From Lentimicrobium sp. (GTDB lineage Bacteria; Bacteroidota; Bacteroidia; Bacteroidales; Lentimicrobiaceae), in assembly GCA_013336205.1 (NCBI GenBank), contig JAAXUD010000088.1, forward strand, positions 1 through 8,472: a DNA stretch of 8,472 bases. The letters are read 5' to 3'. A program made the translations under genes and the position numbers. The notes under the pieces are model-generated. The model was not told the origin of the DNA. It saw only the letters and a program-made list of their open reading frames with translations, and did not search any database. How positions within the stretch are numbered: the stretch's first letter is position 1; each line of letters opens with the position of its first letter. Shown here piece after piece: positions 1 through 7,135 of this stretch.

Positions 1-1
1 A

Positions 2-1468
2 AGCTCGGTTTATATAATGAATAAAGACGGGCATTTTGTTGATGTAAACGATGGAGCTGTCGCTATGTATGGTTATCCCCGGGAGAGGTTTATCGGAAAT
101 TCTCCTGAATTTCTTGGGGCGCCTGGCAAAAATGAATCAGTTGATGTTGTTGCCTTGCATAAAAAAGCACTCGCAGGTGTACCGCAGGTATTTGAATTCT
201 GGGGATTGCGTAGCAACGGAGAAGTTTTTCCAAAGGAGGTGAGGTTTTACAAAGGTAAACACCTGGGTGAAGATGTAGTTATTGTTATTGCCAATGACAT
301 TACTGAACAATACAATATAATCAGTCAATTGGTTGAAGCCAAAGAAAAGGCTGAAGAAAGCGACCGGCTTAAAACTTCCTTTCTGCACAATATCTCTCAT
401 GAGATCAGGACCCCAATGAATGGGATTGTTGGATTCTCAGCCCTGTTAACTCAACCGGGTATTCCACAGAATGATATTTTTGAATATCATTCCATTATCA
501 ACAGTTGCAGCAATCAGCTGTTATCGATTATCTCCGATATTGTGAGTATTGCTACCCTTGAGGCCGGGCAGGAGAAAGTTCGTGAAGCACCTGTTAATCT
601 GAATGAGCTGTTGCACGTAGTTTATTATCAGTTGGTCTCTAAGGCAACAGAAAAGAATTTGCGACTCAGCTATTCAACAAACTTAACAGAGAATCAGGCA
701 CTGATTATTTCTGACGAAACAAAGCTAAATCAGGTACTGACAAACCTGATTAACAATGCAATAAAGTTTACCGAAAAAGGTGGAATACATATTAGCTATA
801 TGCCTGAAGGTCAATTTCTGAAGTTTTGTGTGGAGGATTCCGGTATTGGCATTCCTGAAGAAATGCAGGAAGTCATATTTGATCGTTTCAGGCAGGCGAA
901 TATGGCGACTTCACGTAATTCGGGCGGGACTGGCCTGGGACTTTCTATCTCAAAATCATACATCGAACTGTTGGGTGGAAAAATCTGGCTTGAAAGTAAT
1001 CGCATGACCGGAACCAAGTTTTACTTTACTATTCCTTACAAACCTTCCGGAATAAAACCTTCGGAAGTATTGCCAGAAGTCATTGATTCCGCCATTTTAA
1101 GCCTTGACAATAAAACAATTCTGATTGTCGAAGATGAGCTTAATAATTACAAGTTATTGGTTAAGATGCTGCAGCAATTTAACTTCAATATCCTATGGGC
1201 AGAGAATGGGGGAGATGCGGTAAAAACCTGTGCTGAAAAGGCTGAAATAGACCTGGTGCTGATGGATCTGAAAATGCCGGGGATGGATGGTTTTGAAGCT
1301 TCTATCCAGATTAAGAAAATCAGGCCGGCTCTGCCGATCATTGCTCAATCAGCGCTGGCGCTGGCAGGTGACCGAATAAATGCACTCAAAGCAGGTTGTG
1401 ACGATTATATCTCAAAGCCGATTCGCAAGGACCTACTTATATCTAAGGTCAATAAATATTTGAGTTAG
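2..1468 (+). CDS. hybrid sensor histidine kinase, PAS-HisKA-HATPase-REC (5' partial)
   Basis: This is a cytoplasmic-looking hybrid kinase that autophosphorylates on His and passes phosphate to its own receiver domain. Numbered from the Met at base 17, the domains are the end of a PAS fold (about 1-100, finishing at NDITEQ), HisKA with H128 in NISHEIRTP, an HATPase with N247 in the N box, DSGIGIP and GGTGLGL, and a REC domain (about 367-482) with acidic pair E372/D373, phosphoacceptor D417 and K467. The frame stays open from base 2, and the first Met falls inside the PAS core. The true start is therefore upstream and any N-terminal sensor or membrane part is not visible. There is no HPt and no DNA-binding domain, so phosphate would need a separate carrier to reach a regulator. 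A sigma-54 response regulator follows on the same strand after 287 bases. Family and domain order are clear; the signal sensed is unknown. Confidence 0.95.
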   Translation, partial: SSVYIMNKDGHFVDVNDGAVAMYGYPRERFIGNSPEFLGAPGKNESVDVVALHKKALAGVPQVFEFWGLRSNGEVFPKEVRFYKGKHLGEDVVIVIANDITEQYNIISQLVEAKEKAEESDRLKTSFLHNISHEIRTPMNGIVGFSALLTQPGIPQNDIFEYHSIINSCSNQLLSIISDIVSIATLEAGQEKVREAPVNLNELLHVVYYQLVSKATEKNLRLSYSTNLTENQALIISDETKLNQVLTNLINNAIKFTEKGGIHISYMPEGQFLKFCVEDSGIGIPEEMQEVIFDRFRQANMATSRNSGGTGLGLSISKSYIELLGGKIWLESNRMTGTKFYFTIPYKPSGIKPSEVLPEVIDSAILSLDNKTILIVEDELNNYKLLVKMLQQFNFNILWAENGGDAVKTCAEKAEIDLVLMDLKMPGMDGFEASIQIKKIRPALPIIAQSALALAGDRINALKAGCDDYISKPIRKDLLISKVNKYLS

Positions 1469-1724
1469 CAATCTATTGGTTTTTTATTTTACCTGAGTTG
1501 GGGGATCTGAGTGCAGCTGAAAATCGCTTTGCAGAGGTAATTTTGGGCTTTAAATGAACAGATTTGCGTTATCCTGTTTAGCGGAACGCTTTGGTTTACT
1601 ATATTATCGGGTAAAATTCATCTTTCATCAGGCTCCTTTGCTATTTATACGCTGATTCAAAGTGTTTAGTAAGTTGTGATGCATAGAAAATTGTTAAACA
1701 TGCAGGGTAATCCGGAATAGTTTA

Positions 1725-1732
1725 TATTTTTG
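1725..1732 (+). promoter_or_regulatory. candidate Bacteroidota -7 promoter element upstream of the response regulator
   Basis: TATTTTTG matches the TAnnTTTG -7 consensus of the Bacteroidota primary sigma factor. It would place a transcription start near 1737-1740 and give a leader of about 16-19 bases before the ATG at 1756. No TTG -33 element is visible at the usual 17-23 base spacing, and the region is AT-rich, so a chance match is possible. The rest of the 1469-1755 spacer shows no gene and no convincing terminator after the first kinase. Confidence 0.3.
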
Positions 1733-1755
1733 CTGATAAGAAATTCCGTTCGCTG

Positions 1756-3156
1756 ATGAGTAAAGTTCTGATTGTTGATGATGACGTAACCTTTTGCCTG
1801 ATGTTGGAAACTTTCCTTCAAAAGAAAGGGTTCGAAGTTCAACAGTCATTTTCATACAGTGATGCTGTAAAAAAGATTAAGTCATTTAGTCCCGATATTA
1901 TTCTTACGGATCTGAGATTGCCCGATCAGGACGGTCTGCAGGTTTTGCATTTTGCACAACGTGAAGCTACAGGAGTGCCGGTTGTGCTGATGACTGGCTA
2001 TGCCGATATCCGCACTGCCGTTCAGGCAATGAAGCTTGGCGCCTTTGATTATGTCGCCAAGCCTGTTAATCCGGATGAAATCATTATTACCATTAACCGG
2101 GCCTTGAGTCAGCAGGTTTCTGTTGAAAGTCGTGTTTCCCTTTCCGGACCGCTGTCTTTTTTTGTCGAAGGAAAAAGTGTATCTGCCCGAAAAATAAGTG
2201 ATTATGTTACCCTGGTTGCCCCAACCGGTATGTCGGTACTTATTATGGGTGAAAGCGGAACCGGCAAGGAGTTTGTCGCCAGAAAAATTCATCAGCTGAG
2301 TGAACGCAGCGATAAACCTTTTGTAGCCATCGATTGCGGTGCTTTGCCCCGCGACCTGGCCGGTAGCGAATTTTTTGGACATCTGAAGGGCTCATTTACA
2401 GGTGCCTTTGCTGACAAGCAAGGGCAGTTTGAAGCTGCCAATGGAGGTACCATTTTCCTGGATGAAATAGGTAATCTGAGTTACGATATTCAGATTCAGT
2501 TGCTCAGGGCAATTCAGGAAAGAAAAATAAGACGTATTGGTTCAACAAGCGAGATCCCTGTTGATGTGCGTATTGTAACTGCAACAAATGAAGACCTGAA
2601 AAAGGCGGTATCTGCCGGCGAATTCAGGGAGGATCTTTATCATAGAATAAATGAATTTGCCATTCAGGTTTCGCCATTGCGCGAAAGGCATGAAGACCTG
2701 GTGATATTTACCCGACATTTTCTGGAACTGGCAAATAAAGAACTCAATAAGACTGTTGAATCTTTCTCGCATGAAGTATTGGATATTTTCCTGAGGTATT
2801 CATGGCCCGGCAATTTCCGCGAATTAAAGAATATTATAAAGCGGGCTGTTTTACTTTCGAATGGACCTGTTATTAAAATAGATACCCTGCCTGAAGAAAT
2901 GATTGGAGAGGCCATGCAACAGGAAGCTGCTGAGCTGCATCCAACGGCTTTTTCCTTTTCAAAACCTGAAGAATCTCAGCCTGAAGCAATGGCTGAAATG
3001 AACTTAAAGGAAACGGCCCATCGAAGCGAAAGAGAGCTGATCGTAAATACACTTGAAAAGGTGAGGTTCAATAAATCGAAGGCAGCGAAATTGCTTAATA
3101 TTGACAGAAAAACGCTCTACAATAAAATGAAGCAATTTGGGATCCCGCTTCAATAA
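1756..3156 (+). CDS. sigma-54-dependent response regulator, NtrC type (REC-AAA+-Fis HTH)
   Basis: This is a DNA-binding transcription activator that, once phosphorylated, hydrolyses ATP to open sigma-54 RNA polymerase promoters. The REC domain (1-119) has acidic residues D8-D10, phosphoacceptor D52, T80 and K102. The AAA+ domain (about 138-370) has Walker A GESGTGKE (165-172), the sigma-54 contact loop as GSFTGA (212-217, Ala replaced by Ser at the second position), Walker B TIFLDEIG (232-239), arginine fingers R291/R297 in FREDLYHRINEF, and sensor II R355 in WPGNFRELKN. A Pro/Glu-rich linker leads to a Fis-type HTH (about 417-463). At 466 residues it is the usual full length and every key residue is present. 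The ATG has no Shine-Dalgarno site, as is common in Bacteroidota. It overlaps the convergent hybrid kinase gene by 7 bases, and either neighbouring kinase could be its partner. Target promoters are not evident here. Confidence 0.97.
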   Translation: MSKVLIVDDDVTFCLMLETFLQKKGFEVQQSFSYSDAVKKIKSFSPDIILTDLRLPDQDGLQVLHFAQREATGVPVVLMTGYADIRTAVQAMKLGAFDYVAKPVNPDEIIITINRALSQQVSVESRVSLSGPLSFFVEGKSVSARKISDYVTLVAPTGMSVLIMGESGTGKEFVARKIHQLSERSDKPFVAIDCGALPRDLAGSEFFGHLKGSFTGAFADKQGQFEAANGGTIFLDEIGNLSYDIQIQLLRAIQERKIRRIGSTSEIPVDVRIVTATNEDLKKAVSAGEFREDLYHRINEFAIQVSPLRERHEDLVIFTRHFLELANKELNKTVESFSHEVLDIFLRYSWPGNFRELKNIIKRAVLLSNGPVIKIDTLPEEMIGEAMQQEAAELHPTAFSFSKPEESQPEAMAEMNLKETAHRSERELIVNTLEKVRFNKSKAAKLLNIDRKTLYNKMKQFGIPLQ

Positions 3157-5702
3157 TGCCCAATCTGGTATCTAAGAGCATTTTCCAGTTCTGCCATTCC
3201 CTTTCTGACACTTATCAATAGCATACTTACCTCACTGGCATTAATATCCATAGTTCTCCTTAATGCTTCCAGTTTCTGCAGAAGGACAGCTTCATCCTGT
3301 GCCCCGAGGTTGCGGACATTGGGCAACATCCGATGCGCCAGCAATGCCATTTGCTGATAATTCCCCTGCTCAAAAGCTGTTTGCATTTCAGCTGAGGTTT
3401 TGTTCAGATTATCAGCCAGTGAATTCAGGATTTTATCTAAAGCTTCCTTGTCATTGTCTGAAAACTTAAGGAAAGCTTCAAGATTTAATTCTCTGCCCGG
3501 GCTGTGTTCTGAATTAATCGTTCCACTTTCATTTATGGTATTGATTTTAAGGACTTTTCCGAGTGCTTCAGCCAATTGATGTTGTTTGTAAGGTTTGATC
3601 AGAAATTCAGTAATTCCCTTTTCCCTGAAAAGTTCCAGGTCTTCGCTGGTAGCATGCGCTGTGAGCCCTAATACCGGAGGACTGCTTATTCCATTGGCAT
3701 TGGAGTATTTTCTTATTTTCTCAGCCAGCTCAGGACCGCTTATGTTTGGCATTTGAATATCGGTCATTACCAGGTCGTAAGCAGTGCTGTTGTCGTTGAA
3801 CAAGCTCCAGGCAATTGCACCATCGGGCGCATCATTTACAACAGCCCCTGATGATCTTAATGATTCGAGTAATAAGATTCTGGTAGTTTCGTCGTCTTCC
3901 GCTAAAAGAATCCTGAATCCACTGAGGTTGATGGTGGCCTCCGGATTTGCCCGGCCTGATTCTATAATTTCTCCATGGTATAGCTCCAGCGGAAGATTAA
4001 CTGTGATGGTGGTGCCGGCTCCCGGCTTACTTTCAAGGCTGATATCGCCTTTCATCAGGTCAACCAGTTTCCGGCAAATGGCCAGGCCAAGACCCGAGCC
4101 CCCATATTTACGTGTTATCCCAACATCAACCTGGGTAAACTCACCAAATATCTCCTGTTGCTTTTCCTCCGGAATTCCGATTCCTGTATCTGAAACACGA
4201 AAACTAAGTAACAGAACATTGTCAGTTAGTATTGACGAAGTATGGAAATTAACCTCTCCCTCTTCTGTGAATTTCAGGCTGTTATTTAGCAGATTATAAA
4301 CAATCTGTCGGATTCTGAGCGGATCAGCTGTTACAGCCTGATTTGATTTGAGCGTGGTTGTATAGTTCATTATAAGGCCTTTGTTTTCAGCCTTATGTTT
4401 TAGCGTTTCGAAGGCCTGCTGAAACAAATCTGCAGGTAGAAAGGGTATGCTGTCCAGATTTAACTTACCGCTTTCAATTCTTGAATAATCAAGTAAATCA
4501 TCCACCAGTCCAAGCAAGTGCTCAGATGAAACGTTGATATAGCGGAGGTAGTTTTTTTGCTCTTTCGAAAGCTTTGTGCCTGAAAGTCGTTCAGTAAAAC
4601 CTATAATACCGGTTATGGGTGTTCTGATTTCGTGACTCATATTGGCCAGAAAGAGTTCCTTTACTTTCAGCAATTGTTCAGCCAGGTGTCTGGCCGATTC
4701 AAGCTGCCGCTTATAAAAGCTGCTACGGGCTAAATCCTTCCAGATAAGGATTACGAATACGATCATAGTCATCAGACCAACAGCAGCCAGTACAACTGCC
4801 GTGTACCAAAGTCTTCTGAAAACGGCACGACCATGCCCGGCCTCTTCTATGGCCCGGTTTATTTCTTCCTTTTCAAACAATAAGAATACATTCCGGATTT
4901 CGTCCATTATTTTCTGGTCGGTTCTTAACAGCAACAGATCCCGGTCTATAATCTTCTGCCGGTCGATCCGTTCTTTTTCACCCATTTGCAGTAACTGCGA
5001 CTTTACCATCTCAATGGTTGTATCGCCACTGGAGATATATGCCCCCAGGGTATCAGTATTTAATTTGCCTGAGGCTATCTGCCGCTGAACTGTATCCTTT
5101 TTTTGTTGCTTGCCGGTAATGTTATTCCAGATCTTTTTGAAGAAGTTCTGGTTGGATTCATCGTTCGTCTCAACCTGAGATGGCTGTTTATCACCGGAAG
5201 CTCTTTGGGTTGTCTGGTTTGCGAGACCAATGGAGTCTTTTGCTTTCTGAACCGGATTTCTCAGTCTCTCCTGGTAAAGCGCCAGTGTATCGTCGGCTTT
5301 CCTTATCCTGAAAAAGTTTTCCATAGTCCCTCTCTTAATCTTCAGAAGGCTGTCAACAACGAGCATTCTTTTATATTGCTCCGGTTGCAGGGTGCTGAAA
5401 TACTTCAGGGAATCGGCCAGCTTCTGAATATCCTTATCGAGTTTTCTATACCTGGCGAGGTAACGTTTTTCGCCTGTGTTGATGTAGGCGCGCGCCTGTC
5501 CGTTAGCTTCAATGAGCTCCGATAACATATTACTGACCAGGGTAAGTTTAATAACAGACTGTGAAACGCCTGTATCAGGCGGACTCAGTTGGGTTGCAAT
5601 TTGAATAACTGCAAATACCGCTCCGAGCGCCAGTGTTAGTATCAGAAAAAAGCCTGAAAGCACTTTTCCTTTAACGCCTTCCGATTGACCTTGTTTTTTC
5701 AT
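3150..5702 (-). CDS. membrane hybrid sensor histidine kinase with REC and HPt domains
   Basis: This is an inner-membrane phosphorelay kinase of 850 residues. In order it has TM1 (about 15-35), a roughly 260-residue periplasmic sensor predicted helical, TM2 (about 299-321), HisKA with H357 in NMSHEIRTP, an HATPase with N474, DTGIGIP and GGSGLGL (from 534), a REC domain with E602/D603/D604, phosphoacceptor D648 and K703, and a C-terminal HPt with H790 in AHRMLP. The phosphate path would be H357 to D648 to H790 and then to a separate regulator; the convergent sigma-54 regulator is the obvious candidate. A TTG at 5723 could add seven residues. I chose the ATG at 5702 because a TAnnTTTG promoter element at 5709-5716 lies between the two. 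The periplasmic part carries a polar, probably disordered insert. All catalytic motifs are intact; the ligand is unknown. Confidence 0.95.
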   Translation of the reverse strand: MKKQGQSEGVKGKVLSGFFLILTLALGAVFAVIQIATQLSPPDTGVSQSVIKLTLVSNMLSELIEANGQARAYINTGEKRYLARYRKLDKDIQKLADSLKYFSTLQPEQYKRMLVVDSLLKIKRGTMENFFRIRKADDTLALYQERLRNPVQKAKDSIGLANQTTQRASGDKQPSQVETNDESNQNFFKKIWNNITGKQQKKDTVQRQIASGKLNTDTLGAYISSGDTTIEMVKSQLLQMGEKERIDRQKIIDRDLLLLRTDQKIMDEIRNVFLLFEKEEINRAIEEAGHGRAVFRRLWYTAVVLAAVGLMTMIVFVILIWKDLARSSFYKRQLESARHLAEQLLKVKELFLANMSHEIRTPITGIIGFTERLSGTKLSKEQKNYLRYINVSSEHLLGLVDDLLDYSRIESGKLNLDSIPFLPADLFQQAFETLKHKAENKGLIMNYTTTLKSNQAVTADPLRIRQIVYNLLNNSLKFTEEGEVNFHTSSILTDNVLLLSFRVSDTGIGIPEEKQQEIFGEFTQVDVGITRKYGGSGLGLAICRKLVDLMKGDISLESKPGAGTTITVNLPLELYHGEIIESGRANPEATINLSGFRILLAEDDETTRILLLESLRSSGAVVNDAPDGAIAWSLFNDNSTAYDLVMTDIQMPNISGPELAEKIRKYSNANGISSPPVLGLTAHATSEDLELFREKGITEFLIKPYKQHQLAEALGKVLKINTINESGTINSEHSPGRELNLEAFLKFSDNDKEALDKILNSLADNLNKTSAEMQTAFEQGNYQQMALLAHRMLPNVRNLGAQDEAVLLQKLEALRRTMDINASEVSMLLISVRKGMAELENALRYQIGHY

Positions 5703-5708
5703 CGGCTG

Positions 5709-5716
5709 CAAAGGTA
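5709..5716 (-). promoter_or_regulatory. TAnnTTTG -7 promoter element of the HPt-containing hybrid kinase
   Basis: Read on the minus strand, TACCTTTG fits the Bacteroidota -7 consensus exactly and is followed by CAGCCG and the ATG at 5702. Transcription would begin at or within a few bases of the start codon, giving a leaderless or near-leaderless mRNA. I do not see a clear TTG -33 element 17-23 bases upstream. The site argues against the in-frame TTG start at 5723, which lies upstream of the element. Confidence 0.5.
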
Positions 5717-5850
5717 AGTGCAAAAATTAAATAAAGTACCTGCTGTGAGAATCAAGAGGGTAGAAGTTTTCATATGGCACACGCCTGGTTTTATAATCGG
5801 TTAGCTAATGCCCTTAAATTTAATGTAGATAGCTTTCTCCGAAGGTTGAG

Positions 5851-5895
5851 AAAAAAAAGCAATAAAAAGCCTCTGCTCAGTGAAGAGCAGAGGCT
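5851..5895 (-). terminator. intrinsic terminator of the lipoprotein gene
   Basis: A perfect 11-bp stem (5868-5878 with 5885-5895) closes a 6-base loop. On the minus strand it is followed at once by TTTTTATTGCTTTTTTTT, a classic U-tract. It lies about 55 bases past the stop of the minus-strand lipoprotein gene and would stop transcription before the hybrid kinase promoter. The plus-strand side has no T-run, so it should work in one direction only. Confidence 0.92.
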
Positions 5896-5950
5896 GAGAT
5901 ATTAAGAAACATTCCTGTCCGATGAGGTATGATCCTTAATTAGTTGTAGA

Positions 5951-6835
5951 TTAAACTTCGGTTGAGATAACCAGCATTTTGGATTTCTGCCAGAAAACTG
6001 CCGGATCTTTTATCAGAATTTCTTCCACTTTCTTTTCACTTCCAACAATTTCATAGGAGCCAGCCGGGTGAACCGACATCAGGGTAGCTTTTTTAACGCC
6101 AAGCGGAATAGTTTTCAATGAGCGGATGTCAACTTTATTAAAATCAGCAAGATTTACATCACTGGCAATTTTCTGTGAGCGGCCTAATCCGAGGAATCCT
6201 CCTTCTTTATTGAGTATCTTCTTTTCGATCAGTTCTTTACGGGGTCCAACCACAAAATAGGCAACATTCATTTCATTGGTTTTTTCAGTTACAACACCCT
6301 GTAAAGCCAGGTTCTGGTTTTTAATGGTTGAAATGGTGTCGCTTAAGGATGCTATGGAGAAGTTAAGATTTGAAAGTTCGGTCTTAAGGGTCGAAATTTC
6401 AACATCGCGTTCAGCAATTTGCTGATTGGTGAGTTCAACCATGTTTTTTAACTGGTTTTCGAGATCGGCAATTTTAACTTTTGAATTGCTTAGTTTCGAA
6501 TTGAGTGAGGCGATCTTTTGTTTGTTTTCATTCATCAGCTCGTTGATTAGCCTGATGTTCTCGTTGATACGCTCACGGGTGCTTTTATTCAGCTCAGTGC
6601 CTGAGGCGGTTTCCTGACTGATGAGTTTTTCCTTGGTTTTAATTTCGGAAAGATTGGCCTCTATCTGGTTCATGGTTTCCAAAAAATCATTGATCAGAGA
6701 GTCTTTTGCTGAGGCATCGCTCATCAGCTTCATTTGCTCCTGCTCAAGTGTTGAGATTCTGGCAACTTGTTCTTTATTTTCACATGAAGTGAACAGTAGG
6801 GGCAGTGCGATTAAGATAAAAATCAGTTTTTTCAT
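5951..6835 (-). CDS. coiled-coil lipoprotein with a conserved C-terminal domain
   Basis: This 294-residue envelope lipoprotein starts with a signal peptide (MKKLIFILIALPLLFTSC), with the likely lipidated Cys at 18 and the mature protein starting CENKE. Residues about 22-185 are heptad-like and rich in Glu, Lys, Asn, Leu and Ile, predicted as a long alpha-helical coiled coil without Pro. A compact C-terminal domain (about 191-294) begins AYFVVGPRKEL and contains the Gly-rich GGFLGLGRSQKI (212-223) and HPAGSYEIVG (256-265). The layout resembles Bacteroidota proteins that I recall being annotated as Cbp1-type collagen-binding adhesins. That is memory, not a search, and binding should not be assumed for this organism. 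The gene stands alone, with a strong terminator 55 bases downstream and a 300-base spacer upstream. The start is clear because the signal peptide begins at this ATG. Lipoprotein and coiled coil are well supported; function is unknown. Confidence 0.88.
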   Translation of the reverse strand: MKKLIFILIALPLLFTSCENKEQVARISTLEQEQMKLMSDASAKDSLINDFLETMNQIEANLSEIKTKEKLISQETASGTELNKSTRERINENIRLINELMNENKQKIASLNSKLSNSKVKIADLENQLKNMVELTNQQIAERDVEISTLKTELSNLNFSIASLSDTISTIKNQNLALQGVVTEKTNEMNVAYFVVGPRKELIEKKILNKEGGFLGLGRSQKIASDVNLADFNKVDIRSLKTIPLGVKKATLMSVHPAGSYEIVGSEKKVEEILIKDPAVFWQKSKMLVISTEV

Positions 6836-6957
6836 TGTTAAAGGGGTTTTAGTTCGGTAGCATTAATTCAAATAATAAGCCGATTTTCAATATATTGCTT
6901 AAGTTGCAGATAGTCAATATTATATGAATTTTAGTCGAAAATGGGAATGTGGATATA

Positions 6958-6975
6958 TTGCCCCAATTCGGGCAA
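6958..6975. repeat. 6-bp inverted repeat with 6-base loop
   Basis: TTGCCC at 6958-6963 pairs perfectly with GGGCAA at 6970-6975 around the loop CAATTC. It is about 125 bases upstream of the lipoprotein start and has no T-tract on either strand, so it is not a standard terminator. It could be an operator or an RNA hairpin, or have no function. Confidence 0.4.
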
Positions 6976-7076
6976 GGCCTGAACAATCAATCAGGGGAAT
7001 TTACCCGATATTTATAAATTTAACGATGTTATTGCTTGACAGTTAGAGATAATGTCCGCATGATTTAAGAATGAAC

Positions 7077-7110
7077 AAGCACTTCTCTAGGAAGTGGCTT
7101 CTTAAGAAGC
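7077..7110. repeat. two overlapping inverted repeats past the hydrolase stop
   Basis: CACTTC at 7080-7085 pairs with GAAGTG at 7091-7096 around TCTAG. With one bulged G the stem extends by AAG/CTT to 9 bp. A perfect 14-base palindrome, GCTTCTTAAGAAGC, follows at 7097-7110 and shares its first bases with the outer part of the first stem, so the full structures exclude each other. They lie 26 bases beyond the stop of the minus-strand hydrolase gene, where a terminator is expected, but no U-tract follows on that strand. Confidence 0.5.
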
Positions 7111-7135
7111 TGGTGAATAACTGAATAAATAACTT

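Larger units (their letters stand above)
6836..7135. other. non-coding spacer with short inverted repeats
   Basis: These 300 bases between the hydrolase stop and the lipoprotein start hold no credible reading frame on either strand. They contain the inverted repeats listed separately, a 10-bp palindrome CAATATATTG at 6888-6897, and a weak 5-bp stem at 6978-6982/6991-6995. The lipoprotein promoter should lie here. The nearest match I see is TATTATTTG, read on the minus strand about 30 bases before the ATG, which has one base too many between TA and TTTG. Confidence 0.6.

Noticed and set aside
1479..1490. T-rich run GGTTTTTTATTT after the first kinase as a terminator
   Set aside because: Only a 4-bp CAAT/ATTG pairing with a 2-base loop precedes it, which is too small for an intrinsic terminator.
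1882..2382. 166-codon minus-strand open frame inside the regulator gene
   Set aside because: It lies wholly within a well-supported gene with full domain conservation, and its translation shows no recognisable motif. It is a shadow frame.
1756..3156. Loss of function of the regulator from the GSFTGA loop change
   Set aside because: Ser in the second position is a tolerated variant among sigma-54 activators as far as I know. The Phe-Thr-Gly core and all ATPase residues are present, so there is no reason to call it inactive.
3784..4299. 171-codon plus-strand open frame inside the second hybrid kinase
   Set aside because: It is antisense to the HATPase and REC coding region with all catalytic motifs intact. 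Its Ser/Pro/Arg-rich translation is typical of a shadow frame.
5775..5790. Sigma-54-like promoter TGGCACACGCCTGGTT on the plus strand near the sigma-54 regulator
   Set aside because: The -24 half is perfect, but the -12 half reads TGGT rather than TTGC. It also points toward the opposing terminator and the 3' end of a minus-strand gene, with no plus-strand gene downstream.
6870..6890. Promoter of the lipoprotein gene (TATTATTTG on the minus strand)
   Set aside because: There is one extra base between TA and TTTG and no TTG at the right spacing upstream, so it is too weak to list as a feature.
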